The translations under genes and the position numbers were made by a program. The notes under the pieces are model-generated. The model was not told the DNA's origin and ran no database searches. It saw only the letters and a program-made list of their open reading frames with translations. This document shows, one piece after another, positions 1 to 12,435 of a stretch of 64,000 nucleotides of DNA (its first letter is position 1; each line of letters starts with the position of its first letter). The stretch comes from Cladophialophora immunda (taxonomy: Eukaryota > Ascomycota > Eurotiomycetes > Chaetothyriales > Herpotrichiellaceae), in contig NW_015622542.1 of assembly GCF_000835495.1 (NCBI RefSeq), forward strand, positions 4,176,485 through 4,240,484. Direction: 5' to 3'.

Positions 1-2408
1 CCGCTTTCCGGAGTACAAAGGGTAGCGAACCTCCTTTTAGAATGACGATATGGTCACCTTTGGTAAGATTCTTTGGTCCCATGCCCATGTAGCCCTTCGT
101 CGTCCTGAAAAATCGTCGGCCGATTGCTGATTGCCGAAGAGCTGCGTTATAATGTTCACCGTAAGCTGGTTGCTCGTTTCCAAAGAATTCACCTGGACGG
201 GGATATCTGTCCTGGATGGAAAGAGGCTTTCCTTCTTTGAGACCAGCGTCGTTGTTGTTGTCTGACTGGCCCGAGTTGACTCGCTCTTGGTTAGCTGCAA
301 TGGCCCATTGAGGACAGATGCACGCAGGCTTTTCGTCCTCGATCTCAACCTCGAGAATCTCCGGATATGCCAGGAGGAAGCTTTCCGCAAATTCTGCTGG
401 TGGTATAACCAACTGCTTCCCTGATATGGCTCTATTTGCAATCAGCGTGCGCCAGAAGGCATCAAACGGTCGTTGTCCCGTTGGGTAGGAGTTGAACTTG
501 GCTCCAAAACACCACCAAAGACTCAAGAGGTATTGCTTTACGCCGATGATGCGATGTTCGGGCAAACCAGCCCTCCCAGACACCTCAATCACTTCGGCCT
601 CTCCGCCACACCGAGCAGCTTCTATGAGCACTGTGTCCACGAGATATGCATCAACCTCGAGCAATCCAGAAGCAAATTTCGTAGGCAGTTCAAGTCTCGT
701 ATTCAGAGAAGCGCGATAGTTCGCCGTTGACGTCAATCCGGACGATAATATCAATGCTGGCTCTTTGGGGTAGCTGCTCCAGTCCGGCACCCAGGACGGC
801 AAATGAGGTTGTCTCCTTGACTTACTGCAACCGGCGTCAGCAAGCATATCGAGGGACTTCTCCTCTGCCAATGTAAGCCGTGCTATCTCCTCGTAGATCT
901 CTGGCACCTGCAGGTCGTAATCAACTTGAATCACCCTTTTACCATCCAGAATCTGCAAATGTCCATTCTGTTGCACGTTCGTGGCAGCTACCCTCGAATG
1001 TTTGATGACATATTGATTGTTGACGAGACCGAGAAGTCCAAAGACTTTGTCGGCAGGATGGGTTGATTCCTGCTTCCACGCTCTATGAAGAAACCAGTGT
1101 AGATTCTGGGCAGGGCCTTGTTTGGATTGGATTTTATAGTACTCCAGGAAGATTGCAGCCGCAACGGGGTTCCAGCCTGTGCCCTCGATAAAGGCGCCTC
1201 GGAGTTCGGGGGTCACAACTTCAGGATCATCGATGATTTGCAGCGGAGCCAAGCCGAACTGCGTCGAGGAATTGATGAGATCAAGCCATTCGATTTTGTG
1301 CTCACCGCAGAGAAATACGGGCGGGAAAGCCTTGTATACGTCCCACAGGCAGACTTCTTGAATGACCCACAGCCGCCTGAACCAAGCCAATTCCGAGAAC
1401 CGAGTCAATGCGAGAGCCTGTTCCACGGTGACTTCAGTCTTTGGGAGTCGCTGTGCATGGATCGGACCGGACTCGACATTGTCGGGCTTTGGGTGAGTCC
1501 TGTTCTCGACTCGGAAGCTCTTCGATGCACCTCGGATCAGATCCACAGCGACATCAAGTCCATCTGGCGGATCACCCAAATCGACAAACACCTGATTCGC
1601 GTGGCGGTAGATTTCGTGCATATTAGCAACCTATTTTCACAGTCAGGTAAAATAAATGCCGACGTCCGTCCCTAAACGCCTCAACTGGTAGAAGTTACTC
1701 GTACCTACCTGGGCAGACTTCTCTTCATTGTCATCCTGTTGGATGGAAATAGCATCCGCCCATATCCGAAGCCAATTCTGCTTTTCGAGGCGCCTCCATT
1801 TGCGCAGAGCCTTGTCCAGGGTTGCATAGATGTCGAGTCTCTTCCCATTGCAGTAGGACGGTACTTTAATATTCACATCGCCACAAACGTAGCTGACTTG
1901 ACGAACGACCCTATGTCAGCTCAAAGAAGCTTGCAGCACGACTGAATGGACGATGAGATGGGAGGGCTGGACTGGACCCACTGGCAATATACTGAGCCCT
2001 CGAAAGGGAATCTAGCCGGGTGTAGTGCAGGGAGTACCGCAGAGGCTCGTCGTCCGGTCCCGGGAAGAGGTCAATGACCCTGATGTACGAGTCGTTCGGG
2101 AAAGGCTCGTAGTGAAAAGAGCTGTCGTCGTCCCGAGGCTTCCCATCCTTCTCCCACGTACACCCGGGGCAGTTGCCAAAGGTGAAGTAATGGATCAGAT
2201 TGCCAGTGTCGGCGTCAACCACAGCATCGCCCCGTATTCTGTAGTGGAGAAGAACATGGTGCTCGTCATCGCACCGCTTATCCCCCGAATGGCATTTCTC
2301 ACAGATGTCGAAGTTGCCCTGGCGGCAGACCGAGCAGTGATAGAATGTTTGTTCCTGACGAATGAAATCGCCACATGTGTCGCATATTTTGGTCATATGT
2401 AGAGACAT
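1..2408 (-). CDS. HET-domain protein with N-terminal ZZ zinc finger (3' end outside window)
   Basis: Exons: complement(1993..2408), complement(1709..1892), complement(1..1630, open). Both introns (100 and 78 bp) have GT..AG ends and keep phase. The start is the first ATG of the MSLHMTK sequence. Residues about 5-55 form a ZZ-type zinc finger (CDTC, CSVC, CEKC, then paired His). The HET (heterokaryon incompatibility) blocks follow in order: RVIDLFPGPDDEPLRYSLH, YVCGD, WADAISIQQDD, RRLWVIQEV, and near the window edge GDHIVILKGG, which is typical of the C-terminal part of these proteins. HET proteins act in non-self recognition and programmed cell death after hyphal fusion. The ZZ finger probably binds a partner or signal (inference). 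The usual SYVWGD motif reads as H-Y-V-C-G-D here, either because of divergence or because the first acceptor site is slightly different from the one I chose. Family assignment is firm; biological role is inferred. Confidence 0.87.
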
Positions 2409-2838
2409 GGTTGCGATTGGGCTTCGAATGCGTGCCCTCAAAGACAGCAGCCACCATCTAGAACGACTCTCGGGACGGTAGCGGTCGCGATATGCCCATA
2501 CCTGGGGAAGGGAATCAAGAAGACGAAAGATGCGAAATGCACAGTTGACGTTGTTTGCTCGGCTGAAGAACTCCGGCGCGGCATTAGATCCATATCGCGC
2601 AACCACTTTGATCGTTCAGCGTTGGCTTGGGGCATCATCAGCAGAATTGTGCCATAATGTTCTGTATAGACGGGCCAATATCCCACTAGCACTCATGAAA
2701 GCGGAAAGGTATCTTCTATTTCCTACCGCATGATTTGTAATGGATACGGACTGTACACCGACTGCTAACTGGTATCTGAATATGTTCTCACGCCCACCAT
2801 CACAGGGCAGACCGACGGCCTTCCTCCAAGTCCGATTC
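2409..2838. other. Intergenic gap between HET gene and ATPase gene
   Basis: This stretch lies 5' of the HET gene and 3' of the ATPase gene. I see no conserved frame. It should hold the HET promoter and the ATPase terminator, but I see no clear site for either. Confidence 0.5.
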
Positions 2839-5800
2839 TTACCATGCTATCTTCGCTAGGAAGCCATTGGGATATTTTCTCACCATCATCTTCCTCAATT
2901 CATCCAAACTCAACAGTCCGATGCCGAATGTCATGGGGATAAACCAGTGTTCGACGGGGACTTTATCGCATCCGAGATAGTCTATACCGGGCACAAGAGT
3001 GAATATCAGTGCGATGACGAGCGCAAAGAGAATAGCCGGGAAGAGCAGCAGGTTCTGTGTCTTGCGGTTGAAAATGGGAGGATGCGAGAAGATGGAAAGG
3101 TGGCGGGTCCGCAGGGCCATGACATTGAACCACTGCATCACCACGAGCGTAACGAAGTAGATCGAGCTCGCCACGGTCAAGTGATACGACACATCGTCTT
3201 CGGTCTGGCCCGCTGGAACGGGAATGTTGCCGAAGGAGAACCACAGCGTGCCGAAGGGAAGGCCATGACGTTGGAGGTACCAGAAGCTCATGGAGAACGA
3301 GCACACCGACTCCAGTATTCCAACGAAGCCATAAGCTTGGAGCAACAGGCGCCAATCCACGAGACGATCTTTGTGGATATCCCGCGGAGGGCGCAGCATG
3401 ACGTTGGCTTCAGGCTTTTCGTACGCCAGCATTGTCGCAGCGACGCAGTCGGTAAAACAACAGATTATGATCATGAGAAAGCTGGACAGGACCTGAGGGA
3501 GACCGAAGACGACGCTGGTCATGACGGGCCAGAACTCCGAGAACGAGCCTGCAGGTAGGAGATAGGCGATGGTCTTCTTGAGGTTGTCGAAAACCACACG
3601 TCCGTACAAGACAGCCTCCGGAATTGCCGAGAACGAACCCAGAAGCACCATATCGGATGCTTCGATCGCAATGTCGGATCCAGAGGCCGGCGAGATGCCG
3701 ATATCTGCTTGTTTGAGACTGGGTGCGTCGTTGACACCATCGCCAGTCATGGCCACAACAAAAGCTTGGGACTGGAATTCCCTGACGATGCGCAGCTTCT
3801 GGTCTGGTGTGGTGCGGGAAAAGACAATCTCGCTGTACTGAGTCGTCAGGGTGGTCCATTGGTGTGGGAGGAGTGTCATCAGGTCGGGACCTGTCAATAC
3901 GATTGCCTTGTTCTCCGAGGGCATCCGATTCGACTTTTTCTGCTGTTTCTTCTCCACGGCGTCTTGGGGAGGAAACCGAGGGAGGTTTTCCACCGTGTGG
4001 ATTTCCCTGTCGCCGACGGTAATAATCCCGCATGAGCGGGCGATGGCTTGGGCTGTCAGCTTGAAGTCGCCAGTGACCATCATTGTGCGGATCCCTGCAC
4101 GGCGAAGAGTCTGGATCACACTCGGCACCTCATCTCTGGGAGGATCAACAATGCCCACCATTGATATCAGAGTGAGCCCAGCTCCGGCATGTCGTAGTGC
4201 TTCGGCCTCAAATGTATTGTCGTTGGGCGCGGATTGCACCATACTTGCCGGAAGAGGTTTGCGGGCCAGTAGAAGAACTCGTTTGCCCTGACTCGACCAT
4301 GCATCTTTGATTGCTTCCATGGACGATCGGACGCCCTCGTCGAGAGGATGGACGCCCCCATCTTCTCCGACATATCTCGTGCATCTGGGGAGAAGAATGT
4401 CTGGGGCACCCTTGATCATCAACAGCAGGTCGTTCTCAACGCTGAAAGAATTTGTTTCAACGGCACTCATGGTCGCTGCAACCGCTGCCGCATTGTCGGG
4501 AGAAACGACTCTCATTGCAAATTTGTTCTTGGAGTTGAAGGCCAGGTCGAATCTCTTCCGCCACATGTCGCGGGACTGCGTGACAGGGCCAAGACTCTCC
4601 GAGAGTCGCAAGATTGCTTGATCGGTTGCATCTGCAATGATTTTTCTCTGGGACAGGGGCAGATGAATCGTGGTTGGATCAAACTCCCCAGCATTGCATA
4701 CCGCAGAGAGTACGCGCAATTGTTGCAATGCCGCTTTTTTTGATTTGGCACTGCTGTCTTCTGTCACCATGTCCTGAGCTGCTTCTTCCGCGGTCATGGT
4801 ACTAAACCCAATCAGACAATCAGTCACCACCATTTGATTTTTGGTCAACGTTCCGGTTTTATCGGACAAGAGGACGGAGACAGAGCCGAGAGTCTCGACA
4901 GTCTTCAGCGACTTGCAGAGGATATTGTTCTTCTTCATGATGTTGGCCGTGATTGTGAGCGATGCTGTGAGAGCAATGGGCAAGCCCTCGGGGACAAACG
5001 CAATGGCCACACTGACAATGTCGACAATGAGAGTGGGGACGTTGATATAACTGTGGTGTGCGTGTCGAATGTACCCTGCCCAAACTGCAATGACGATGAT
5101 GTTCATAAAGACCATCAGACCGACAATGATGAAGACGAAGCGCAGCACCTCTTTCTGCAGGTTGGTCCTTCCGGTGGAGGGTTGGCTGGTCAATTTGGCG
5201 ATGTGGCCAAAGACGGTGTCGTCGCCAGTAGACACAACAATGCCCACACCACTCCCGGAGGTACAGTGAGTGCCCTGCATGCCGATACATCGTGTCTCGA
5301 GATAGTTGGGCTCATGAGACTCGGTGACAGCAGCCAACGGAAGTGATTCTCCAGTCAAGATGCTCCGGTCAAATTTGGCGTCCGTCGAGACATCAATGAA
5401 TCGGATATCGGCCGGCAGTTTATCGCCCGCTTTGAAGTAGAGGATGTCACCAGGTACAACATCGGGGGCTTGAACTGTGTGCTTGCTTCCGTCACGTAAA
5501 ACACGGCAAGCCTCAGGCAGCATGCCGGTGATACTGTTCATGACCCTGGAAGACGAAAAGTCCTGCCAGGCGTTGAACGCAGCCTGGATGACAAAGACCG
5601 CGGCGAGAACGATGCCCAGGGCGAGATTGGCCACGGCGGGCGGTTCGCCCAATGGCTTCCAAGAGACGAAGACGAGGACGCTGCCGCCCAGCAAGATCGA
5701 GCCAAACCCTCCGAAGAAGTAGCCGAACAGCTTCTGAGCCAACCTCGAGGGTGGAGGGGAGGGGACATTGCGGCCATATTCTGCAATCTTTTCTTTCACG

Positions 5801-6299
5801 GCGGCAGGCGAGAGACCAGTGTCTGTCGAAGTATTTAACCGAATGCAAATCTCTTGAGGGGTGAGTAGATGCCACTCGAGGCCTCCCACGTCTGAGAGCG
5901 AGTGGTTAGCATATTTCCATGTATTCAAGAATATACGTGTAACTCACCGACGGCGGCTTTCTCACGAGCGTTCTTTGCGCTCTCAATGGCCTTGACGTTG
6001 GTGATATCATAACTGAGGGTGCGGTATTGAACTGGCAGGATAACAGATGGATCGACGACACGTTGTCCACTGCGGACGCTGGAGAGTGAATGTACAGAGT
6101 AGGTCGAGCCTCGCCTCTTCAGCGGATGACCAATGTCGGTGGCAGCAGATGGGCCACCGTTTTCCTCGTCATCGTCGATGTATCGGATACGGCGTCTAGC
6201 TGCGACCGCAGGGTTGAGATCCTCGTCGTTGTGGTTAGGTGACTCCACGATCACGGTGGCCTTTTCGGAGCCGCCACCAATCTCGTCTGTGATCGCCAT
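2839..6299 (-). CDS. P-type IIC cation ATPase (Na+/K+-ATPase alpha-like)
   Basis: Exons complement(5948..6299) and complement(2839..5891), separated by a 56-bp phase-1 intron; product about 1134 aa. The ATG at 6299 (MAITDE) is chosen; an in-frame MSGVSL start lies upstream. All hallmarks are present: TGES in the actuator domain (about residue 297), PEGLP in M4 (about 418), the phosphorylated Asp in DKTGTLT (about 461), KGAPDILL, MVTGDF, and TGDGVNDAPSLKQADIGI in the hinge. The N-terminal block WHLLTPQEICIRLNTS matches the fungal Na,K-ATPase-like group. Hydrophobic segments fit ten membrane helices. It pumps monovalent cations across a membrane at the cost of ATP; ion specificity and membrane cannot be read from sequence. 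The first exon encodes a low-complexity, Ser/Arg-rich cytosolic tail containing RRGSTYSVHSLSS, a possible phosphoregulatory site (inference). Confidence 0.93.
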
Positions 6300-9200
6300 A
6301 TTGACAAGATGCAGGGGACAAGGTTTTGCCGCAGGGAGCGCGAACAAAGAAGGAGGGAGGGAAACGCCAGACACAGGAGGAGGAGGAGAAGGAGGGGGGA
6401 GTAGAGAAGAAATCCAGATGTGTGGGAGAGCAAGACCTGCCCTGACCTACCTTGATATATGAGTTGGCACCCAAGCTGGGAGCACATGCATAGCTCCTAC
6501 AGCTCCCCTGGGTGATCTGTGCAGATGGGCACGGTGGCTGCATGACTTTGGCGAGGTCAACAAAGCCCATGGAGTGGTTCGACGCACCCAGGAACGATAA
6601 AGGGAGCAGAGGCGCACGGGCCACATAGCCCACGGTGATGACCAGGGGAAATATGGAGAACCCCAAACAGGTTCTGGGTATTATCATGCAAGACGCTGGA
6701 CAAAATGCCTCAAATTTAACGAGAAATGGTAAGTCCAAGGCTGGACGATGCGGTGCGAGGGGAGATGGAATAGAGGGATTCAGACGCAAGAGGAGCATTC
6801 GTGGGCCTCATTTCCAGAAGTTGCCTAGATGCCACAGATACTTCTGCTCCGTCTTGCCGGCAGACTGCCACACATGCTTGTGGTCTGAGCGCATCTGGCA
6901 GTCAGAGCCAGCCAAACTCAGCTTGCGAAAGACCAATATTCGGCAATGTCAAGCTCTTAACAAGTCCTAGCGTGTATGGCGTGGCTATGCTCCGTGCGAC
7001 GCGAACCATTGGTTTCAGGCCTGTCAGCTTCCTCGCTCATCTCCATACAAATGGGAGGACTGTGGATGCACTTTTTGAGCAAACCCACGATCCGGCTCGA
7101 CGATTTAGCCTTTGCGGACAGTGGGAAAAACTGGGGATTTGGCGGTAAGGAGATTGTCGAGCAGCCAAAGTCCCGTGTAGAGCGGGATTTTGCAATACGA
7201 GAATGCTTCCACTTCCAGCTCCTCGTTTGATCTTCTGGCCCTGGCCACTTGCCGCGTCCAATATCCCTTTCCTGCCGTTGCACCAGACTTGCCCTGAAGA
7301 TCCACAAGATGATGGGTTCCAGAGTCCAAGGAGAGAGAAAAAAAAAGTCTGATTTTGGGCGTTTGCCGAGGAGGATCATGCCCACACTTACTGCAACTGC
7401 AGAAGAGACTCGCGGGAAGACAAAGGAAAATGCAGACTGCAGTATGAGGCATTTTCTGGGTTGCTATCACAGACAACCTCCACGTGGGCAAGCAGTACTG
7501 TGCTCGCTACCGAGTAGCCAGACTCCAATCCCAGGTTGTCATTACCTACCTGTAACTGCAGATGTACAGGGTGGTGTGGGTTGTTCCATATCACTCAAGT
7601 CCCAGGGCATTTTTTTGCTGTCATTATTTTCTCAAACTCTTTTCTCAGGATGGAATTGCGCAACACCGGTCCTGGAATGAACGACGGTGCAAGATCTCTC
7701 CTAACAAGGGAGCATTGTTGTTCCCAACCTCGGATTCGCGCACGGCGACCATATTCTAATTCGCCTTCGGCATTCATGGTGTGACGCATTACTCGCTGGT
7801 CCGCTTCAACGTGGAAACCAAGGGTCCCAGGCCGACTGGCTCGACCGTGCTGTTGACCATGCTCGCAGACTAATTCCAGGGGTAGATGTCCGGGAGATAT
7901 TTAGCCCATGTGCGTGCTTGTTTTTTCTCCAAGCTCCTCTGCCACCTTGCGACGCGGCTCCCACGGTGAAATCTATACGATTGAGATCCCGTGGACCTGG
8001 ACTGAACGGCGGGGGTTAACACCAGGCCGTGCTCCAAGGGGACGTGCTCAAGCACCGTGGGTTCTCTCGTTGTGCTGGCCACCTGCAAATGGACTAAATC
8101 TCGACACTGTCGACTCGTTCGCACGCACGACCCGCTCTTTGTTTGTACTGCATCATTTCGATTTGAGCTCCTCGCAGAATGAGCATTTTCATTGAATGTC
8201 CCAAACGCGGGTGATCTTGCTCAGCGACTCCCGCCACAATTGGTGGTCCCAGCTGGCTGCTGAGAGACATCTCGACCTTGAATCTTCCCAAGTAGACACC
8301 CGAGATAGTATCCTACTTCATGAAGATGCCCAGGCTTGCAAAAAGAAGAGACTTCTGACGTAAATCTAGGTGGTGTTCTGGCGCGGGAGCGCCTTGAGTT
8401 GGCGGACGCTCGCCTCAATGCTTGAATCTACACGGAAGTGTTAACATTTTGCCCCAGCTGGGCTGCGCTTCGCGTGCTGTACTGCGCTGCTATTTTCAAA
8501 GGCATCTTGCATTCCTGGCCACGGCTTCTTCGTCGTCTTCTGCTGATACAGATCAGTTCGTTCGCGAAGAACGAAGAACAGCGCCAAGGTGCCAAGGGTG
8601 GCGCAGGTGGCGGAGGTGGCGCAATGTGGCTGATGAGGCTGAACGAAACTCCCTCACTGCGAGTGATATTCATCGCGACACTCGAACTTGGACGAATTCG
8701 ATGAAGGCAAACCGAAGAGGGAGTCATTCTCGTTGGCAAGGAGCGTCGTCAGTGAACTAGGCAAACATTGGAGGGAAGAATGGCATGCACTCGGCTAACT
8801 GTGTACAGCTAAATCCACGCAAAGGATCAGTGGCTGTAAGCCTCTAGCCACCCTCAGTCCGACTGCGGATTCCCCTCAACCAGGGACGACATAGCTTACC
8901 AGGACTGGCAAGCACCTGTCTGGGCCACCCGACGTGATAGGACGTACGAGTAAGCAACGCGGGGGCTGCGGCGCATCTGCCGTCAGATCCCAACGTCAGG
9001 GCAAACAACGGCAGACGAGGTGTTCGGGGTTTCCTCCAACCTCCTCTCGCCTCTACCGGAGACATGGTGGCCCGGGATCGAGACGCTAGTCGATTTGTTT
9101 CATTATTGGTGCTGAGCACTGTTCTGTCATCCCCAACCGCGGATAAGACCCGATAGTCAATGCCGTCTTGTTCTCTTGTGGATGTGTTATCAGCAAACCC

Positions 9201-9437
9201 CACGAGCGTGAGACAGAAGTGTGTGGAGGCGGGGGACGGCATGACCAATATAACGTCTTATCCCGCTCCTTGTCTACTTGAAAACAAAAGCAGGGTCATT
9301 CCTCGCGTTCTGGGAAAAGAGAGAGAGAGAGAGAGAGAGCAGGGTGGAACAATTGTGACTCTGCAGAAGTTCGTTCCACATTGCTCCTGGACAGGCATCA
9401 GACATTCCAGCCCAACTCAATCTGTCAGTAGGAGACG
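6300..9437. other. Long 5' gap between divergent ATPase and hydrolase genes
   Basis: About 3.1 kb separates two divergently transcribed genes. Open frames here are short, overlap each other in several frames and match no family I know. I read it as promoter and UTR DNA plus spacer. A GA microsatellite sits near its right end. A non-coding RNA cannot be excluded. Confidence 0.5.
9319..9339. repeat. (GA)n microsatellite
   Basis: An uninterrupted GA dinucleotide run of about ten units, roughly 100 bp upstream of the alpha/beta hydrolase start codon. It may act as a GAGA-like promoter tract or be neutral. Confidence 0.9.
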
Positions 9438-10235
9438 ATGTCCTCCTTTCCTACCTTGATCCTTTGCCATGGCGCCTGGCACACCTCGGAATATTGGGAC
9501 ACAGTTATGAACGACCTCCAAAACAGGGGGTATAAGTGCATAGCCCCAGCATTGATCTACAACGGGGGAGAAACGCCTGTCCAGTCAATGACATCGGTTG
9601 TGGCGGCTCTGCAAGAGGTCATTGCCGACGAGACCGGGCTGGGCAATGATGTAGTCTTGGTCAACCACTCTATGGCCGGCATCGCAGGTTGCAGCGCTGT
9701 CAGGGGTTTCACGAGAAAAGACCCATCAAAACGCAAAAGTGAGAAGGCGGGCCACATTTGCGGGTTAGTCCAGGTTACGGCGTGGACACCAGGCGCCCAC
9801 GAAACTTCTCTGGCCGACATTGGCGACGACTTTGCGCGCAGACATCCCCAGATATCGATGGTTCGGATGAAAACGAAGATCGACGATGAAGGCTGGTCCG
9901 AGGTGCAGGGCGAGCCTGCCGAGTATTTCTACAACGACATGCCTCGCGAAGACGCCGAAAAATGGGTTTCCAAGCTCATCAAGTTCTCTGCTGCAATGCG
10001 ATCCGCGCGGGATTCAGTCTATGCCGGCTGGCAAGACGTGCCCGTGTGGTACCTCATATGCACCGCAGATAATGCTATCAAGAAAGAGCTGCAAGAAGAC
10101 ATGGTGCAGAAATGCCGCGCATTTGGTGCAGACATCACGACAAGGGAGTGCGACGCTGGTCATTCGCCCATGCTGAGTAAGCCTGGAGAGACGGTCGCGT
10201 TCATCGAGGATGCTGTGAGAGCGTTTGGTGCGTGA
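9438..10235 (+). CDS. Alpha/beta hydrolase, plant methylesterase/hydroxynitrile-lyase-like fold
   Basis: Intronless 265-aa frame. The N-terminus TLILCHGAWHTSEYW carries the HG oxyanion signature. NHSMAG supplies the nucleophile Ser78. Asp211 (CTADN) and His242 (DAGHSPML) complete the likely triad. No signal peptide or membrane helix is visible, so a soluble cytosolic enzyme is likely. The AB-hydrolase group with this HGAWH...NHSMAG layout includes esterases and lyases acting on small esters or cyanohydrins; the real substrate cannot be told. It stands alone between two large gene-poor stretches. The first ATG of the frame has a good context (acgATGt). Confidence 0.88.
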   Translation: MSSFPTLILCHGAWHTSEYWDTVMNDLQNRGYKCIAPALIYNGGETPVQSMTSVVAALQEVIADETGLGNDVVLVNHSMAGIAGCSAVRGFTRKDPSKRKSEKAGHICGLVQVTAWTPGAHETSLADIGDDFARRHPQISMVRMKTKIDDEGWSEVQGEPAEYFYNDMPREDAEKWVSKLIKFSAAMRSARDSVYAGWQDVPVWYLICTADNAIKKELQEDMVQKCRAFGADITTRECDAGHSPMLSKPGETVAFIEDAVRAFGA

Positions 10236-12435
10236 GAAGTGCGTCTGCCTCAGTGACCAATTCCGAGCGGCACATTCCACTCCTGGCAACGAGTATCCAG
10301 GGGTGGCGACGAAGAGTGTTTCCAGCAGCAACATATGCGGTTTTATACATTATAGGGACCCCGCCGTTGGCAGAGAAATCGTTGGATTTGAGAATAGACG
10401 TCGAGTCCACTACTCGAAGGATGCAGTTGTGGAGGAGCCCGCGCCGATAATAGCCGGGATTCTGGACCTTGCATGTGCAAAGAAAGTGAAGCGACGTATC
10501 GAGTTCAAATGTCTGTGACAAGGCACATGTCCTCAGTTTTTCAATCACTGAATGTAAGGGAAAGTCTCGTGAACTCAGGTTCAACGCTCTGCTCGGTCGA
10601 AGACGTAATACGGTTGAGGTTGTCGCAACCGATCGGATTCCGGATCTTGGCCAATATCAGCATCCCAAGAGGTCAGCTGAACCCCTGGCCAGCTGAAGCC
10701 CAGAGCCAGTGCGATTTGACTCTGGCTTAAAATTACGGGATGGATTGAACAAAAGTTCAGCCCACCAGCCCGTGCAGGCCACATGTGGGCAACGTCTGTG
10801 GCCATATCAGCCACAGAAGCGTTGAAGGAATGCCTGACACGTGGCTGGCACGCCGTGTCTCTCGGAGCGCGTAAAGTACATCGTGCTGTCTGTCACAGTA
10901 TCCTGAAGGGTTTCGGTGCCTGCCAATCTGATGAGAAAGTAGGAGCAGAGACCAGTAGTCAGCAAACGTGCCCAGGCCAGGCACAGGCACCGGCACCGAC
11001 CAGGCGGGAGAACACTCGTATCTCGACTTTGCTACTCCACGAGCTCTTTGATGGTACTTGCATTGGAGAAGGGAAAAGGCACGGAGCGTCCACGACAGGC
11101 GGCTTGATGGTGTTTGGCCCAGACATGTGCAGTAGGCAGCATACCCAGTGGTCGTCTCGACCGTCACTTTGAAATAGCAGCAGGCCAGTCCCTGCATGGC
11201 CATGCAGGCTCTGGGGATGGCCCAAGTCCTACCCGCACTCAGCAGCCGGCACTTTCGGGCGATCGAAACTTGGCACAGGCAGGCTCCAGGACCCCCAAGG
11301 TTCCTGCTTAGAGCTGACGCTCGTGCAAGAATGCTTGAGCGGCGGGCGGAGGGAAGGGAGGGAAGGGAGAGAGGGTCGGAGGATAAGATGCAGCGACGGG
11401 CAAGGCATTGTTATCGCCTCTTTGCCGCCTGACCGCCTTATTGTGCATAAGAGTCGGTTTTCGAATGCGTATCCACGCACTTGGAAGCATTTGTGGGATT
11501 GAACCGACGCATATCAGGATGTGCGGTGTAGGGGTTAGCGATCGTCAACGGTGTCGTGGTTGAACCCCAAACGAAGAGAAGAACGATGACTACTCCAGTG
11601 TCCAACCATGATGTGCTCTCTACTGCATCTCGTACGAGTAGATGGTAGGCACCCACACGAAGTGATTCAATGAGAGTGACTCTCTGCCCACCAGCTGGAC
11701 TGATAAGGAAGCCCCAACAATCTAAGGGGCGGCTGGGGGCGCATGGGCCAGTTCGCGGGCGCGCTTCAGGGCTGATGAGGCTGCTAGGCTGCTAGGCTGT
11801 CGGTTGCTGGTTGCTGAGTGGCACCTAGCAGCGATGCTTGGGGTGCGCTTTGTTTATGCGACTCACAATAGGCCCCCTACCTTCCCTCCCCAGGTGGGCG
11901 CAGGAGTGCGTAACTCTGTAACAACAAAGTTGTGTACTCGTCCACCTTTCTTTAACGTGGCCTGCTCCCCCTGAGACAAAGCTCATTCCACTCTCGCGTT
12001 CTCTCAATATCCTTCTTGTCCTACAATCTCCCATCGACAAACTATCATCACCAATCATCTCTCACAGACTCCGTTGGCCGGGAGTGACGGTCAAAGCCCA
12101 CCCACGCAACACCCCCGTCCAATCCGTCCGTGGCAGTACCGTGCAGCGCAGCGAAGCTCAGCGCAACGCAGTGCAGTGCCTGGAGGCCCGCGCCAGTGTC
12201 TTAGCCACATCCACACTAAACTCACCCCGAAAAGGTGCTTCCCTGACAATCATCCTCTCAACCTCTTTCTTTAAACATCCATCTCCGTCCTACACTTCCC
12301 TCTTTCCCTCATCCTTGCGCCAGCAACCTTATCCATCATCTCCGTAAACGACTGCTGAACCGCCGGCCTTTCCTTGACACCCTCATTTCGGCTATCCTTT
12401 AGTCGTCTTATCTGACTCTGTCCGCAGCAGCCGTC
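10236..12435. other. Gene-poor region upstream of rho1
   Basis: About 2.2 kb without a supported gene. The last 400 bp is rich in C and T, as is common in fungal 5' leaders, and has a CCAAT box at 12051-12055. It contains an 18-bp perfect palindrome (listed separately) and a GCAGC-rich low-complexity patch near 12140-12180. Confidence 0.5.
11191..11208. repeat. 18-bp perfect palindrome
   Basis: CCTGCATGGCCATGCAGG is identical to its reverse complement. It lies about 1.2 kb upstream of rho1. It could be a dimeric regulator site or chance; nothing nearby decides. Confidence 0.85.

Noticed and set aside
2963..5346. Many long plus- and minus-strand frames inside the ATPase gene
   Set aside because: They are shadows of the ATPase codons; the ATPase frame carries all family motifs.
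11461..11580. Two B-box-like words (GGTTCAATCCC and GGTTCAACC, minus strand) suggesting tRNA genes
   Set aside because: The T-arm stems do not pair, and there is no A box or acceptor stem at the right distance.
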